A stretch of DNA of 13,952 nucleotides from an uncultured Eubacterium sp. (GTDB lineage Bacteria; Bacillota; Clostridia; Peptostreptococcales; Anaerovoracaceae). Made by a program: the position numbers and the translations under genes. Below, piece by piece: positions 7,512 through 13,895 of the stretch (its first letter is position 1; every line of letters starts with the position of its first letter). A model generated the notes under the pieces. The model had not been told where the DNA came from, did no database searches, and worked only from the letters and a program-made list of their open reading frames with translations. The DNA lies in NCBI GenBank assembly GCA_905193765.1, contig CAJJPZ010000048.1, positions 1 through 13,952 of the forward strand, given 5' to 3'.

Positions 7512-7722
7512 AACTTACTATCAACGACCAGAAAATATCCGTCAAAAGTGGTACAACTATCATGGAAGCTGCGAAGATGGTAGGCATCGACATACCGCAC
7601 CGCTAAGATTCTCCCATGAGAATCCGGCTGTGCAGATGACCTATGATGAATATCTCGAAAAGCCTCTGTCACAGAGAGCCCACGAACTGCTGCATACAGA
7701 TCATACGCAGTGGGAGCTGTGA
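7505..7722 (+). pseudogene. [FeFe] hydrogenase (group A) remnant: N- and C-termini joined by a large internal deletion
   Basis: The ATG at 7505 overlaps the flavoprotein stop and has AAAGGAGG upstream, a normal operon start. The first 32 codons (MVKLTINDQKISV...TTIMEAAKMVGIDIPH) match the start of the N-terminal 2Fe-2S domain of [FeFe] hydrogenases, but the frame then reads Arg and TAA at 7604. From about 7603, in a different frame, the sequence reads LRFSHENPAVQMTYDEYLEK and ends ELLHTDHTQWEL with TGA at 7720-7722. This is the typical C-terminus of the same protein (SHxNP, then LLHT-H). All of the Fe-S relay and the H-cluster Cys motifs are absent, probably 1.5 kb or more. Nothing in between could encode a hydrogenase. 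Natural deletion and assembly collapse both remain possible. Confidence 0.85.
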
Positions 7723-7766
7723 TGATGCACAGACTGTTATACCCGATACCCGGATAACAGCAGAAT

Positions 7767-7809
7767 AAAAACCGCAGACCCCCATTGATATAACGGTCTG
7801 CGGTTTTTA
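7767..7809. terminator. Bidirectional intrinsic terminator
   Basis: ACCGCAGACC (7771-7780) and GGTCTGCGGT (7795-7804) form a perfect ten-pair stem with a 14-base loop. It is flanked by A5 on the left and T5 on the right, so it works for both strands. It ends the plus-strand hydrogenase locus and the minus-strand transcript ending with the ABM-fold gene at 7864. Confidence 0.9.
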
Positions 7810-7826
7810 AAACCTGGTTTTTATTT

Positions 7827-7851
7827 ATTTGTAAAGCACATCTTTACAAAT
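7827..7851. repeat. 10-base perfect inverted repeat
   Basis: ATTTGTAAAG (7827-7836) and CTTTACAAAT (7842-7851) are perfect complements around a 5-base loop. They lie between the ABM-fold gene stop and the bidirectional terminator. The stem is AT-rich with no T-run in the useful position. It may be a second, weaker 3'-end hairpin or a protein site. Confidence 0.6.
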
Positions 7852-7863
7852 AACTCATATCAT

Positions 7864-8148
7864 CTATCCTTCGTATCTCTTGAGAACTGTCTCCTCAACA
7901 TACTCTGCCTTGAGTTCTCCCAGTGCCTTGAAATGAGCCTGCTCTGTATGGAACCTGAAAGCAGCTTCATCCTTCCAGTTCTCCACCAGAAGTATCTCGT
8001 CTTCGTTGTCGATAGACATGTAGTAGTCATACTTGATGTTGCCTTCTTCTGCTCTGGATTTCTGAGGTACTTCCAGCTTGTTCACTGCTTCGTAGAATTC
8101 AGCTCTTTTGCCCGGTTTTGTGAAATAATGTACATTAAGAACTACCAT
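7864..8148 (-). CDS. Small ABM-fold protein (antibiotic biosynthesis monooxygenase family, YgiN-like)
   Basis: This 94-residue cytoplasmic protein begins MVVLNVHYFTKPGKRAEFYE. The pattern is that of the dimeric alpha/beta-barrel ABM superfamily: a first strand with VLNVHYFTKPG, a helix (RAEFYEAVNKL), central strands YDYYMSIDNEDEILLVENWKDEAAFRFH, and a helix with HTEQAHFKALGE. The conserved ENW/W-K-D-E-A-F-H pattern and a His pair are visible. The members closest in kind are quinol monooxygenases or proteins of unknown role, so a substrate should not be assumed. The frame is open upstream to 8211, but the ATG at 8148 has AAGGAGA at the correct distance, so the shorter form is preferred. It follows the VWA gene by 66 bases and is probably last in its transcript. 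Confidence 0.8.
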   Translation of the reverse strand: MVVLNVHYFTKPGKRAEFYEAVNKLEVPQKSRAEEGNIKYDYYMSIDNEDEILLVENWKDEAAFRFHTEQAHFKALGELKAEYVEETVLKRYEG

Positions 8149-8164
8149 TTTGATTCTCCTTTCC

Positions 8165-8186
8165 GGCTGCATGTCTGCCTGCAGCC
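8165..8186. repeat. Inverted repeat just upstream of the ABM-gene ribosome site
   Basis: GGCTGCA (8165-8171) and TGCAGCC (8180-8186) can form a 7-pair GC-rich hairpin with an 8-base loop. It ends a few bases before the AAGGAGA site of the ABM-fold gene. There is no following T-run, so it is not a standard terminator. It could lower readthrough, mark an RNA processing site, or influence translation. Confidence 0.5.
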
Positions 8187-8214
8187 CGCTGCGAAAAAAT
8201 TTTATCATCATCTG

Positions 8215-9408
8215 CTATTTTACCAGCAGCTTCTTTATACCTGCGTCAAGTCCGTCGAGGGTCAGCTCGAACATCGGGAAAACGCCGCCAACTGCCTCGA
8301 TGGTCTGAGCGCCGTATGCCCATGGCCACGCTTCCTTTTCTATAGGATTGAGCCATATAAGCTTCTTGTATCTGCGCTTGAACTTGTTGAGCCACATCAT
8401 TCCCGGCTCCTCGTTCCACAGTCCGATATACGAATTGCCTCCGCGCCTGAAGAGCTCCGACGGCGCCATTGCAGCGTCCCCCACGAATATGACCTTGTAC
8501 TCGCTGTCCAGATTCCTCAGGACCCAGTCGGTCTCTATCCAGTCGCCGCGTCTGCAGTAAGGCGTCGTATAGAGATGGTCGTATATGCAGTTGTGGAAAT
8601 AGTATACCTTCAGATCCTTGAAGTGATTGGACTTGCTCACGGCCTGGAACAGTCTGTTGCACAGTCTGCTGTAGGGCAGCATGGATCCGTCCGAATCTAT
8701 CAGCAGCAGCAGCTTCACGGTGTTCTTTCGAGGCTTGTCGTATACTATCTTCAGCATACCTGCATTCTCGCAGGTCTCGTCTATGGTGCTGTCGATATCC
8801 AGCTCGGTCTTCTCGCCTTCGACTCTGGATGAGTACTGGCGCAGCTTCCTGAACGCCATCTGGAACTGCCTGATATCCAGTATCGTATCCTGTCTGAAGT
8901 CCCTGAATTTACGCTCGCCTGCCACCTGCACAGCTGATTTGTGACGGCTGTTGCCACCTACCCTGATACCCGCAGGATTGTAGCCGCCCCTGCCTAGAGG
9001 TGATGTGCCTCCTGTACCGATCCAGTAGTTGCCTCCGTCGTGCTTTTCCTTCTGCTCCTTTATGCGATCCTGGAACATCTGCAGCAGTTCCTCCAGCTCC
9101 TTCGGGAAATTCTGTACGTCTCCAAGATCATCCAGAGCTCTCTCCCTGTCCGATTCGTTTAGCCAATTCCAGAATTCCTCCGGAAGCTCCTCCGGAGTCT
9201 CTATGCCTTTGAAATACTCTGCGAACACTGCGTCGAACTTGTCGTAATCGGCTTCCGTCTTTATCAGTATGCTCCTGCAGAGGTTGTAGAATCCCGTCAG
9301 CGATGAACCTGCCAGCCCCTTGTCCAGAGCTTCGATGAGGGTCATCCACTCGTTTATCGAAACATCCAGTCCCTTTGCTCTAAGTAAATAAAAGAATTCA
9401 AGAAACAT
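8215..9408 (-). CDS. CoxE-like VWA-domain protein, partner of the MoxR ATPase
   Basis: This 397-residue protein has an N-terminal helical region (MFLEFFYLLRAKGLDVSINEW) typical of CoxE-like proteins, a charged helical stretch about 72-125, a Gly-rich segment about 125-155 (GTGGTSPLGRGGYNPAG), and a C-terminal von Willebrand A domain about 230-395. The metal-site motif reads DSDGSM (Asp238, Asp240, Ser242) where the standard form is DxSxS. GDAAMAPSEL (about 310-319) lies where the family usually has a further metal-site residue. MoxR ATPases pair with such proteins to act as chaperones in enzyme maturation or complex assembly (CbbQ/CbbO, RavA/ViaA, CoxD/CoxE). Only 4 bases separate it from the MoxR gene, so the pair is surely co-expressed. 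The client is not shown by sequence. It has no signal peptide and is probably cytoplasmic. Confidence 0.87.
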   Translation of the reverse strand: MFLEFFYLLRAKGLDVSINEWMTLIEALDKGLAGSSLTGFYNLCRSILIKTEADYDKFDAVFAEYFKGIETPEELPEEFWNWLNESDRERALDDLGDVQNFPKELEELLQMFQDRIKEQKEKHDGGNYWIGTGGTSPLGRGGYNPAGIRVGGNSRHKSAVQVAGERKFRDFRQDTILDIRQFQMAFRKLRQYSSRVEGEKTELDIDSTIDETCENAGMLKIVYDKPRKNTVKLLLLIDSDGSMLPYSRLCNRLFQAVSKSNHFKDLKVYYFHNCIYDHLYTTPYCRRGDWIETDWVLRNLDSEYKVIFVGDAAMAPSELFRRGGNSYIGLWNEEPGMMWLNKFKRRYKKLIWLNPIEKEAWPWAYGAQTIEAVGGVFPMFELTLDGLDAGIKKLLVK

Positions 9409-9412
9409 CCCG

Positions 9413-10255
9413 CTACCACCTCTTCAGTGAATAACCCTTGGTCTTTATCTCTTCCATCGTATCGATGTCCTGGTTCTTCTTGAGAAGCACGCCTATGAAC
9501 GGCATTTCCTTAGACAGGTTCTTTATATCCACGCCGCTTATCATCAGCGCCTGTATCCAGTCCAGCAGCTCTGATGTGCTCGGCTTCTTCTGTATCGAAT
9601 CCATCTTCCTGATCTCATAGAAAGCGTCCAGCGACTTCTCCTGAAGCTTTCTGTCTATATCTCCGAAGTGCACTTTGATTATCTCTGCCATCTTTTCCTG
9701 GTCAGGGAATTCTATGTAGTGGAAAATGCATCTTCTCAGGAACGCATCAGGCAGTTCTTTCTCTGCATTGGATGTGATGATGACAATAGGCCTGTGCTTC
9801 GTCTTTATGGTCTCCTTGGTTTCATTGATGTAAAATTCCATCTTATCCAGCTCCCAGAGCAGGTCATTGGGGAATTCCAGGTCTGCCTTATCTATCTCGT
9901 CTATCAGCAGCACCACCTGCTTGTCCGAGTTGAAGGCTTCCCCCAGCTTGCCCAGCTTGATATACTGCTTTATATCGCCGACGTTTCCTTCACCGAACTG
10001 GCTGTCGTAGAGTCTCTGTACTGTATCGTACACATACAGACCCTCCTGCGCCTTGGTGGTGGACTTGATCCCCCAGATTATCAGCTCCATACCCAGTGAC
10101 TTCGATATGGCTTCCGCCAGCATAGTCTTGCCTGTCCCCGGCTCTCCCTTTATGAGCAGCGGTTTCTGCAGCGCTATGGAAACATTTACAGCGTTCATCA
10201 GCTCATTCGTAACGACGTATTCGTCACTACCTTTGAAAACATTCATTTTGTTCAT
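9413..10255 (-). CDS. MoxR-family AAA+ ATPase
   Basis: This 280-residue ATPase is likely a hexameric remodelling chaperone. Walker A is GEPGTGKT at 37-44, Walker B is VVLLIDEIDKAD at 114-125, sensor 1 is IITSNAEKELPDAFLRR (159-175) including the arginine-finger pair, and the sensor 2 region is PSTSELLDW (225-233). The length is that of a core MoxR/RavA-type module without added domains. The ATG at 10255 has AAGGAG about 12 bases upstream; a second ATG three codons on is possible. It directly precedes the VWA gene, the standard MoxR-VWA arrangement, and follows the LysO-type gene after about 40 bases. The target protein is unknown. One candidate in the neighbourhood is the Fe-S flavoprotein, but nothing in the sequence ties them together. 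Confidence 0.93.
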   Translation of the reverse strand: MNKMNVFKGSDEYVVTNELMNAVNVSIALQKPLLIKGEPGTGKTMLAEAISKSLGMELIIWGIKSTTKAQEGLYVYDTVQRLYDSQFGEGNVGDIKQYIKLGKLGEAFNSDKQVVLLIDEIDKADLEFPNDLLWELDKMEFYINETKETIKTKHRPIVIITSNAEKELPDAFLRRCIFHYIEFPDQEKMAEIIKVHFGDIDRKLQEKSLDAFYEIRKMDSIQKKPSTSELLDWIQALMISGVDIKNLSKEMPFIGVLLKKNQDIDTMEEIKTKGYSLKRW

Positions 10256-10295
10256 ATCGGTGTATATCTCCTTTTCAATTTATTTCATATTCATT

Positions 10296-11330
10296 TTATA
10301 TTCCGGCCAGAATGCTGACCATGACCGGGACCGCGGCAGAAAGCACCGCTCCTGTCACGAAGGAATATACCGCTATATCCCCTCTCGTCGCGCCCTCAAC
10401 GATGGGCAGACATATATCCATGGCTGCCGCTCCCGGAAGGCTGGTACATTCTATATATCCCACTTTCTTCGCTACTGTCGGTATGATAAGTATCGCTATC
10501 ATCTCCCTCATTACGTTGTGCATGAAGGAAAGCGCGCTTACCTTCAGCGAATAGTCGGCGAGCATGGCGGGTGCCAGCGTGTACCATCCGAAGCCTGCGC
10601 CTACACACAGTGAATCCCTGAGGCCGACGGGCAGCACCAGCGATGCTGAGGCTGCTCCGATGAAAGTCCCTGCTATCACAGCAAAGGGGAATATCACGAT
10701 ACGCCATCCGGCTTCACGGAAGCTCCTGATGATAGTCCCCTCCAGACCGATATCCACGCCTACGAAAAACAGCAGCAGGCAGAGTCCCACGACTATGATA
10801 CTCCCTGTTATCTCAATGAAGCTGTCCGGCAGTATCAGATAACCTGCCGCGATCCCCGCTGCAACGGAGGTCACGATGCATACCGTCATGGTATGATCGG
10901 TCCTGACCATTTCCCTTTCAGGCTCCTGTCCTGTCTCTTCACAGGCCGCAGTGTCTGCGCCCGGATCTGCCGGGATATTTTCATTTTGCTCTGATGATGT
11001 ATGCATCCCGGGTCCACCCGTCATATCTGCGCTGATTTTTCGTCTTCCTTCTTTGTCGAATCCCATGACCTTCCGCAGTGCGAATACTGCCGCCACACTG
11101 CCTGCCATCATGAAAAGAGTCAGTCCCAGCGCTGTCAGTCCTATGGTGTCCAGAGATCTCACGATGGTTTCATCGGAGCCTATACGGCTGCCCATTATGA
11201 ACACCAGTATCGTAATAATGAACACAGGTACTTTACCTGCAAAACCCATATCCCTGTCGTTTTTCCTCATGATAGCTCCTGCGAAATAACCGATGACAGT
11301 CATCCCCAGATAAAGAACGGTCACACCCAT
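10296..11330 (-). CDS. lysO: LysO-family (DUF340) amino-acid exporter, probably lysine
   Basis: This 344-residue integral membrane protein matches the E. coli LysO (YbjE) lysine exporter family. An N-terminal hydrophobic half (about 1-90) and a larger C-terminal half (about 148-344) are joined by a charged linker (about 92-145) rich in Glu, Asp and Thr. Diagnostic stretches are LLLFFVGVDIG (185-195), VGAGFGWYTLAPAML (243-257), FMHNVMREMIAILIIP (269-284) and GAAAMDICLPIVEG (300-313), each with a close counterpart in E. coli LysO. The linker is longer than in E. coli. The gene starts 56 bases after murE ends, with AAAGGAAATG as a probable ribosome site, and shares strand with murE. Known members export L-lysine and toxic analogues. 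Adjacency to murE suggests a link with diaminopimelate/lysine balance, which is inference. Confidence 0.87.
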   Translation of the reverse strand: MGVTVLYLGMTVIGYFAGAIMRKNDRDMGFAGKVPVFIITILVFIMGSRIGSDETIVRSLDTIGLTALGLTLFMMAGSVAAVFALRKVMGFDKEGRRKISADMTGGPGMHTSSEQNENIPADPGADTAACEETGQEPEREMVRTDHTMTVCIVTSVAAGIAAGYLILPDSFIEITGSIIVVGLCLLLFFVGVDIGLEGTIIRSFREAGWRIVIFPFAVIAGTFIGAASASLVLPVGLRDSLCVGAGFGWYTLAPAMLADYSLKVSALSFMHNVMREMIAILIIPTVAKKVGYIECTSLPGAAAMDICLPIVEGATRGDIAVYSFVTGAVLSAAVPVMVSILAGI

Positions 11331-11374
11331 TTATATAGTCATTTCCTTTCTGTCAGTGGTATAATTGTCCGACT

Positions 11375-11397
11375 GCCGCCTGTCTTCTACAGGCGGC
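11375..11397. repeat. Strong inverted repeat across the murE stop codon
   Basis: GCCGCCTGT (11375-11383) and ACAGGCGGC (11389-11397) form a perfect 9-pair GC-rich hairpin with a 5-base loop. It includes the last murE codons and its TAG stop (11389-11387). No T-run follows on the minus strand, so it is not a normal terminator. It may protect the murE message or reduce transcription into lysO. Confidence 0.65.
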
Positions 11398-12865
11398 GAT
11401 CTTCCTCAAGTATCTCCTGTATCAGGACTCTTTCATCCATAGGATACTTCACACCCTTTATTTCCTGGTATGTCTCATGGCCTTTTCCTGCCAGTATTAT
11501 TATGTCTCCCGGCTCACCATTGTGTATAGCATAAGCGATAGCTTCCTTTCTGTCTATAATCTCGACATATCTGCCGTCAGTCCTGCTTATACCTGTCTTT
11601 ATATCATCAATTATCGCCTGCGGATCCTCATATCTCGGATTGTCTGACGTTATGATCGTCAGATCCGCCAGTCTGCCTGAAGTTTCTCCCATCTCGAATC
11701 TTCTGTCCCTGGAACGGTTCCCGCCGCATCCGAACACGCTGACCAGTCTGTGAGGCCTGTATTCACGCAGCGTCGTCAGCAGGCTCTCCAGTGCCATGGC
11801 ATTGTGGGCATAGTCTATCATCAGCGTGAAGTCATCGCTGACCTTTATGAGCTCTATCCTGCCCTTCACCTTGATATCCCTGAGAGCCTTTATCGTGTCC
11901 TCCTCGCTGACATCGAAGTGTCTGCATATGGATATCGCCGTCAGTGAATTGTACACGCTGAATTTTCCCGGCGTATCTATCTCCACATGAAAATCCACCA
12001 GTCCTGCTGCATCGTATGATATGCCCAGATATCCCGGTCTCGATACCAGCTCTATGTTCTCCGCCCTTATATCGGCCTCCGGCGTATCGCCGTATGTTTC
12101 CAGTTTACATGTATGTCCCTCGATGATCCTGTCGTAATACGGATCGCATCTGTTCACTATGCCCACCCTGCACTGCTTCAGCAGCATGGATTTGCATCTG
12201 AGATAATCGTCGAAGTCCTTGTGTTCATGAGGTCCTATATGATCCGGTCTTATATTGGTGAAAATACCGTAATCGAATACGAATCCCGATGTCCTGTGGA
12301 GCATCAGTCCCTGCGAAGAAACCTCCATGACCACTGCATCACAGCCTGAATCCACCATCTTCCTGAAGGACTCCTGTATTATATATGATTCCGGTGTGGT
12401 ATTTGACGCCGGTATGCTTTTGTCACCGATTACGGTTTCTATCGTGCCTATGAGCCCTACTTTATATCCCGCATTCTCCAGGATCGACTTCACCATATAC
12501 GTTGTGGTGGTCTTTCCCTTTGTGCCTGTTATCCCTATGGTCTTCAGCTGCTGCGCAGGGAGTCCGAACCATGCAGCCGATACGCATGCCAGCGCATATC
12601 TCGTATCATCTGCAGCTATTACGGTCACGTCGTCTGGTACTGCTGATATATCATGTTCAGTGCCTTCGACTATAACAGCCCTGGTGCCCTTTGATACTAC
12701 GTCCTGTATGTAACGGTGTCCGTCGGTGACAGCACCGGATATGCATACGAACAACGCCCCCGGCTCTGCTTTTCTTGAGTCAAATATGACTTTATCCACA
12801 TCGATAGATGTGTCTCCCTTAAGGACAGTGTATTTAAAATGTTCTATAAGATTCAACAGTTTCAT
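11387..12865 (-). CDS. murE: UDP-MurNAc-L-Ala-D-Glu:meso-diaminopimelate ligase (MurE)
   Basis: This 492-residue Mur ligase adds the third residue of the peptidoglycan stem peptide in the cytoplasm. The N-terminal domain (about 1-108) holds DSRKAEPGALFVC, typical of UMP binding. The central ATPase carries GITGTKGKTTTTYM (111-124), EVSSQGLMLHR (181-191), the H-rich DHIGPHEHKDFDDYLRCKS segment with the lysine normally carbamylated (about 225), and FGCGGNRSRDRR (378-389). The C-terminal domain has SDNPRYEDP (407-415); DNPR is the motif linked to meso-diaminopimelate rather than lysine. AAGGATG lies before the ATG. A LysO-type exporter follows, and none of the usual dcw genes (mraY, murF, ftsI) is adjacent, so this may be a stand-alone or second murE. 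The RPDHIGPHEH wording differs somewhat from the common MurE sequence, so a specialised MurE-like ligase is possible. Confidence 0.92.
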   Translation of the reverse strand: MKLLNLIEHFKYTVLKGDTSIDVDKVIFDSRKAEPGALFVCISGAVTDGHRYIQDVVSKGTRAVIVEGTEHDISAVPDDVTVIAADDTRYALACVSAAWFGLPAQQLKTIGITGTKGKTTTTYMVKSILENAGYKVGLIGTIETVIGDKSIPASNTTPESYIIQESFRKMVDSGCDAVVMEVSSQGLMLHRTSGFVFDYGIFTNIRPDHIGPHEHKDFDDYLRCKSMLLKQCRVGIVNRCDPYYDRIIEGHTCKLETYGDTPEADIRAENIELVSRPGYLGISYDAAGLVDFHVEIDTPGKFSVYNSLTAISICRHFDVSEEDTIKALRDIKVKGRIELIKVSDDFTLMIDYAHNAMALESLLTTLREYRPHRLVSVFGCGGNRSRDRRFEMGETSGRLADLTIITSDNPRYEDPQAIIDDIKTGISRTDGRYVEIIDRKEAIAYAIHNGEPGDIIILAGKGHETYQEIKGVKYPMDERVLIQEILEEDRRL

Positions 12866-12935
12866 TCAATCATCCTTCTTTCATATCAACGCACATACAT
12901 TCTTTCCCATAAAGATTTTAACCCCTAATTTATTA

Positions 12936-12964
12936 ATAATACTATAATTTACTTTTTTTATCAA
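12936..12964 (-). promoter_or_regulatory. Sigma-A-like promoter of murE and downstream genes
   Basis: On the minus strand TTGATA (12964-12959) and TATTAT (12941-12936) are separated by exactly 17 bases, in an AT-rich stretch about 70 bases before the murE start. Confidence 0.6.
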
Positions 12965-13005
12965 TGTGCCTGTCAAAAAATAATAAAACGAAAATGATCC
13001 GAGCG

Positions 13006-13046
13006 TTTATCGTTTCAGGAACATAATTTATCGTTATTCGATAAAT
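13006..13046. promoter_or_regulatory. Candidate operator: three TTTATCG half-sites upstream of a -35 box
   Basis: TTTATCGTT occurs at 13006-13014 and again at 13027-13035, exactly 21 bases apart, about two helical turns. The second copy pairs with an inverted copy to give ATTTATCG-TTATT-CGATAAAT (13026-13046), a perfect palindrome with a 5-base centre. The palindrome ends six bases before the -35 box of the DUF2975/regulator promoter, a typical place for an autoregulatory site. Confidence 0.6.
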
Positions 13047-13051
13047 TATTA

Positions 13052-13080
13052 TTGACAAGCATTAATGCCACTGCCATAAT
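13052..13080 (+). promoter_or_regulatory. Sigma-A-like promoter of the DUF2975/regulator unit
   Basis: A perfect TTGACA (13052-13057) is followed after 17 bases by CATAAT (13075-13080), about 45 bases before the DUF2975 start codon. It fires opposite to the murE promoter. The two share the region 12866-13123, which contains no gene. Confidence 0.7.
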
Positions 13081-13123
13081 AAACCTACACTGAAAAATAA
13101 TGAATCGAAAAGAGGGGATCGAG

Positions 13124-13579
13124 ATGTGGAATTCACAGAAATCACTTATACTGTCACTGATCTGCACCAAGATAGCGATGGCCATGACGCTTGTTGCCGC
13201 TGTACTGCTTCCCGTGTATCTTAAATACAGCCTGCTCATGTCATACGGACCGTACAGACATATTTCAGATATCATACCGTTCATGATAATGATATACATA
13301 TGTACTGTGCTGGGGCTGACTGCGCTGATATTCCTGCACAGACTTCTTTCAAACATATCTGAAAATCTTATATTCACCGACGCCAACGTGCGGTACATAC
13401 GCACCATCTCATGGTGCTGTTTCGGCGTTGCCGCACTGGCAGCGGGCTGCACATACTATTATCATATACTGGCGCTGGTGGCGGCATTCGGAGCATTCAC
13501 CGGTCTCATACTGAGGGTGGTCAAGAACGTATTCAGTGAAGCAGTACGCATCAAGTCGGAAAACGACTTCACGATATAG
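13124..13579 (+). CDS. DUF2975 family membrane protein (YoaS-like)
   Basis: This 151-residue protein has four hydrophobic segments: near the N-terminus (LILSLICTKIAMAMTLVAAVLLPVY), the middle (IIPFMIMIYICTVLGLTALIFL), and two towards the C-terminus (ISWCCFGVAALAAGC and YHILALVAAFGAFTGLIL). The stretch FTDANVRYIRTISWCC between helices two and three is typical of DUF2975 proteins, where F-x-x-x-N-x-x-x-L/I-R recurs. The ATG at 13124 follows AGAGGGG at a good distance. The in-frame ATG at 13100 has no ribosome site and is rejected. A Cro/CI-type regulator starts 14 bases after the stop, as in the B. subtilis yoaS/yozG pair. Family members have no firmly established biochemical role; the membrane protein may sense or transmit an envelope signal. 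Confidence 0.82.
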   Translation: MWNSQKSLILSLICTKIAMAMTLVAAVLLPVYLKYSLLMSYGPYRHISDIIPFMIMIYICTVLGLTALIFLHRLLSNISENLIFTDANVRYIRTISWCCFGVAALAAGCTYYYHILALVAAFGAFTGLILRVVKNVFSEAVRIKSENDFTI

Positions 13580-13593
13580 GGAGGTGGCTGAAG

Positions 13594-13809
13594 ATGAGCA
13601 TATTAGTGAATCTTGATGTGATGATGGCAAAACGCAAGATGTCTTCAGGTCAGCTTGCCGAAGAAATAGGGATAACTCCTGCCAACCTTTCCATATTGAA
13701 AAACAACAAAGCCAGGGCTATAAGGTTCTCCACGCTGGAACAGATCTGCAGGGTCCTGGACTGCCAGCCAGGGGATATCCTGGAATATATGACCGACACG
13801 GAGGAATGA
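13594..13809 (+). CDS. YozG-type Cro/CI helix-turn-helix regulator
   Basis: This 71-residue single-domain DNA-binding protein has its helix-turn-helix in MSSGQLAEEIGITPANLSILKNNKARAIRFSTLEQICRVLDCQPGDILEYM (about 16-66). The Q-L-A-x-x-x-G-I-T-x-x-N-L-S core and the closing C-Q-P-G-D-I-L-E-Y are typical of the small YozG family. GGGAGGTGG lies directly before the ATG. It is co-transcribed with the DUF2975 gene. The half-site array just upstream of their promoter is its likely operator, implying self-control; that link is inferred. Confidence 0.9.
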   Translation: MSILVNLDVMMAKRKMSSGQLAEEIGITPANLSILKNNKARAIRFSTLEQICRVLDCQPGDILEYMTDTEE

Positions 13810-13837
13810 GCCGTTATCATGTATCAAAACCAAAAAT

Positions 13838-13894
13838 AAAAACCACCATCGGAGATCCGGTTCTGCACCGGTTCCTGATGGTGGATATTTTTTG
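13838..13894. terminator. Bidirectional terminator between the regulator and asnS
   Basis: CCACCATC (13843-13850) pairs with GATGGTGG (13877-13884), with inner pairing of CCGG (13857-13860) and CCGG (13868-13871). T6 follows at 13888-13893 and an A-rich run precedes the stem, giving a U-run on the other strand. It can end both the regulator unit and the convergent asnS. Confidence 0.85.
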
Positions 13895-13895
13895 T

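Noticed and set aside
7603..7722. The hydrogenase C-terminal piece as a separate small gene
   Set aside because: It has no start codon with a ribosome site and matches only the last residues of [FeFe] hydrogenase, so it is a remnant.
8149..8211. A longer N-terminus for the ABM-fold protein
   Set aside because: It would cross the GC hairpin and ribosome site. Family members start at the first beta strand, which matches the ATG at 8148.
7933..8832. A long plus-strand open frame (299 codons)
   Set aside because: It lies antisense to the VWA and ABM-fold genes, has no recognisable domain or ribosome site, and the minus-strand genes have clear family motifs.
13100..13123. An upstream start for the DUF2975 protein
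   Set aside because: The ATG at 13100 has no ribosome site, while the ATG at 13124 follows AGAGGGG at the correct distance.
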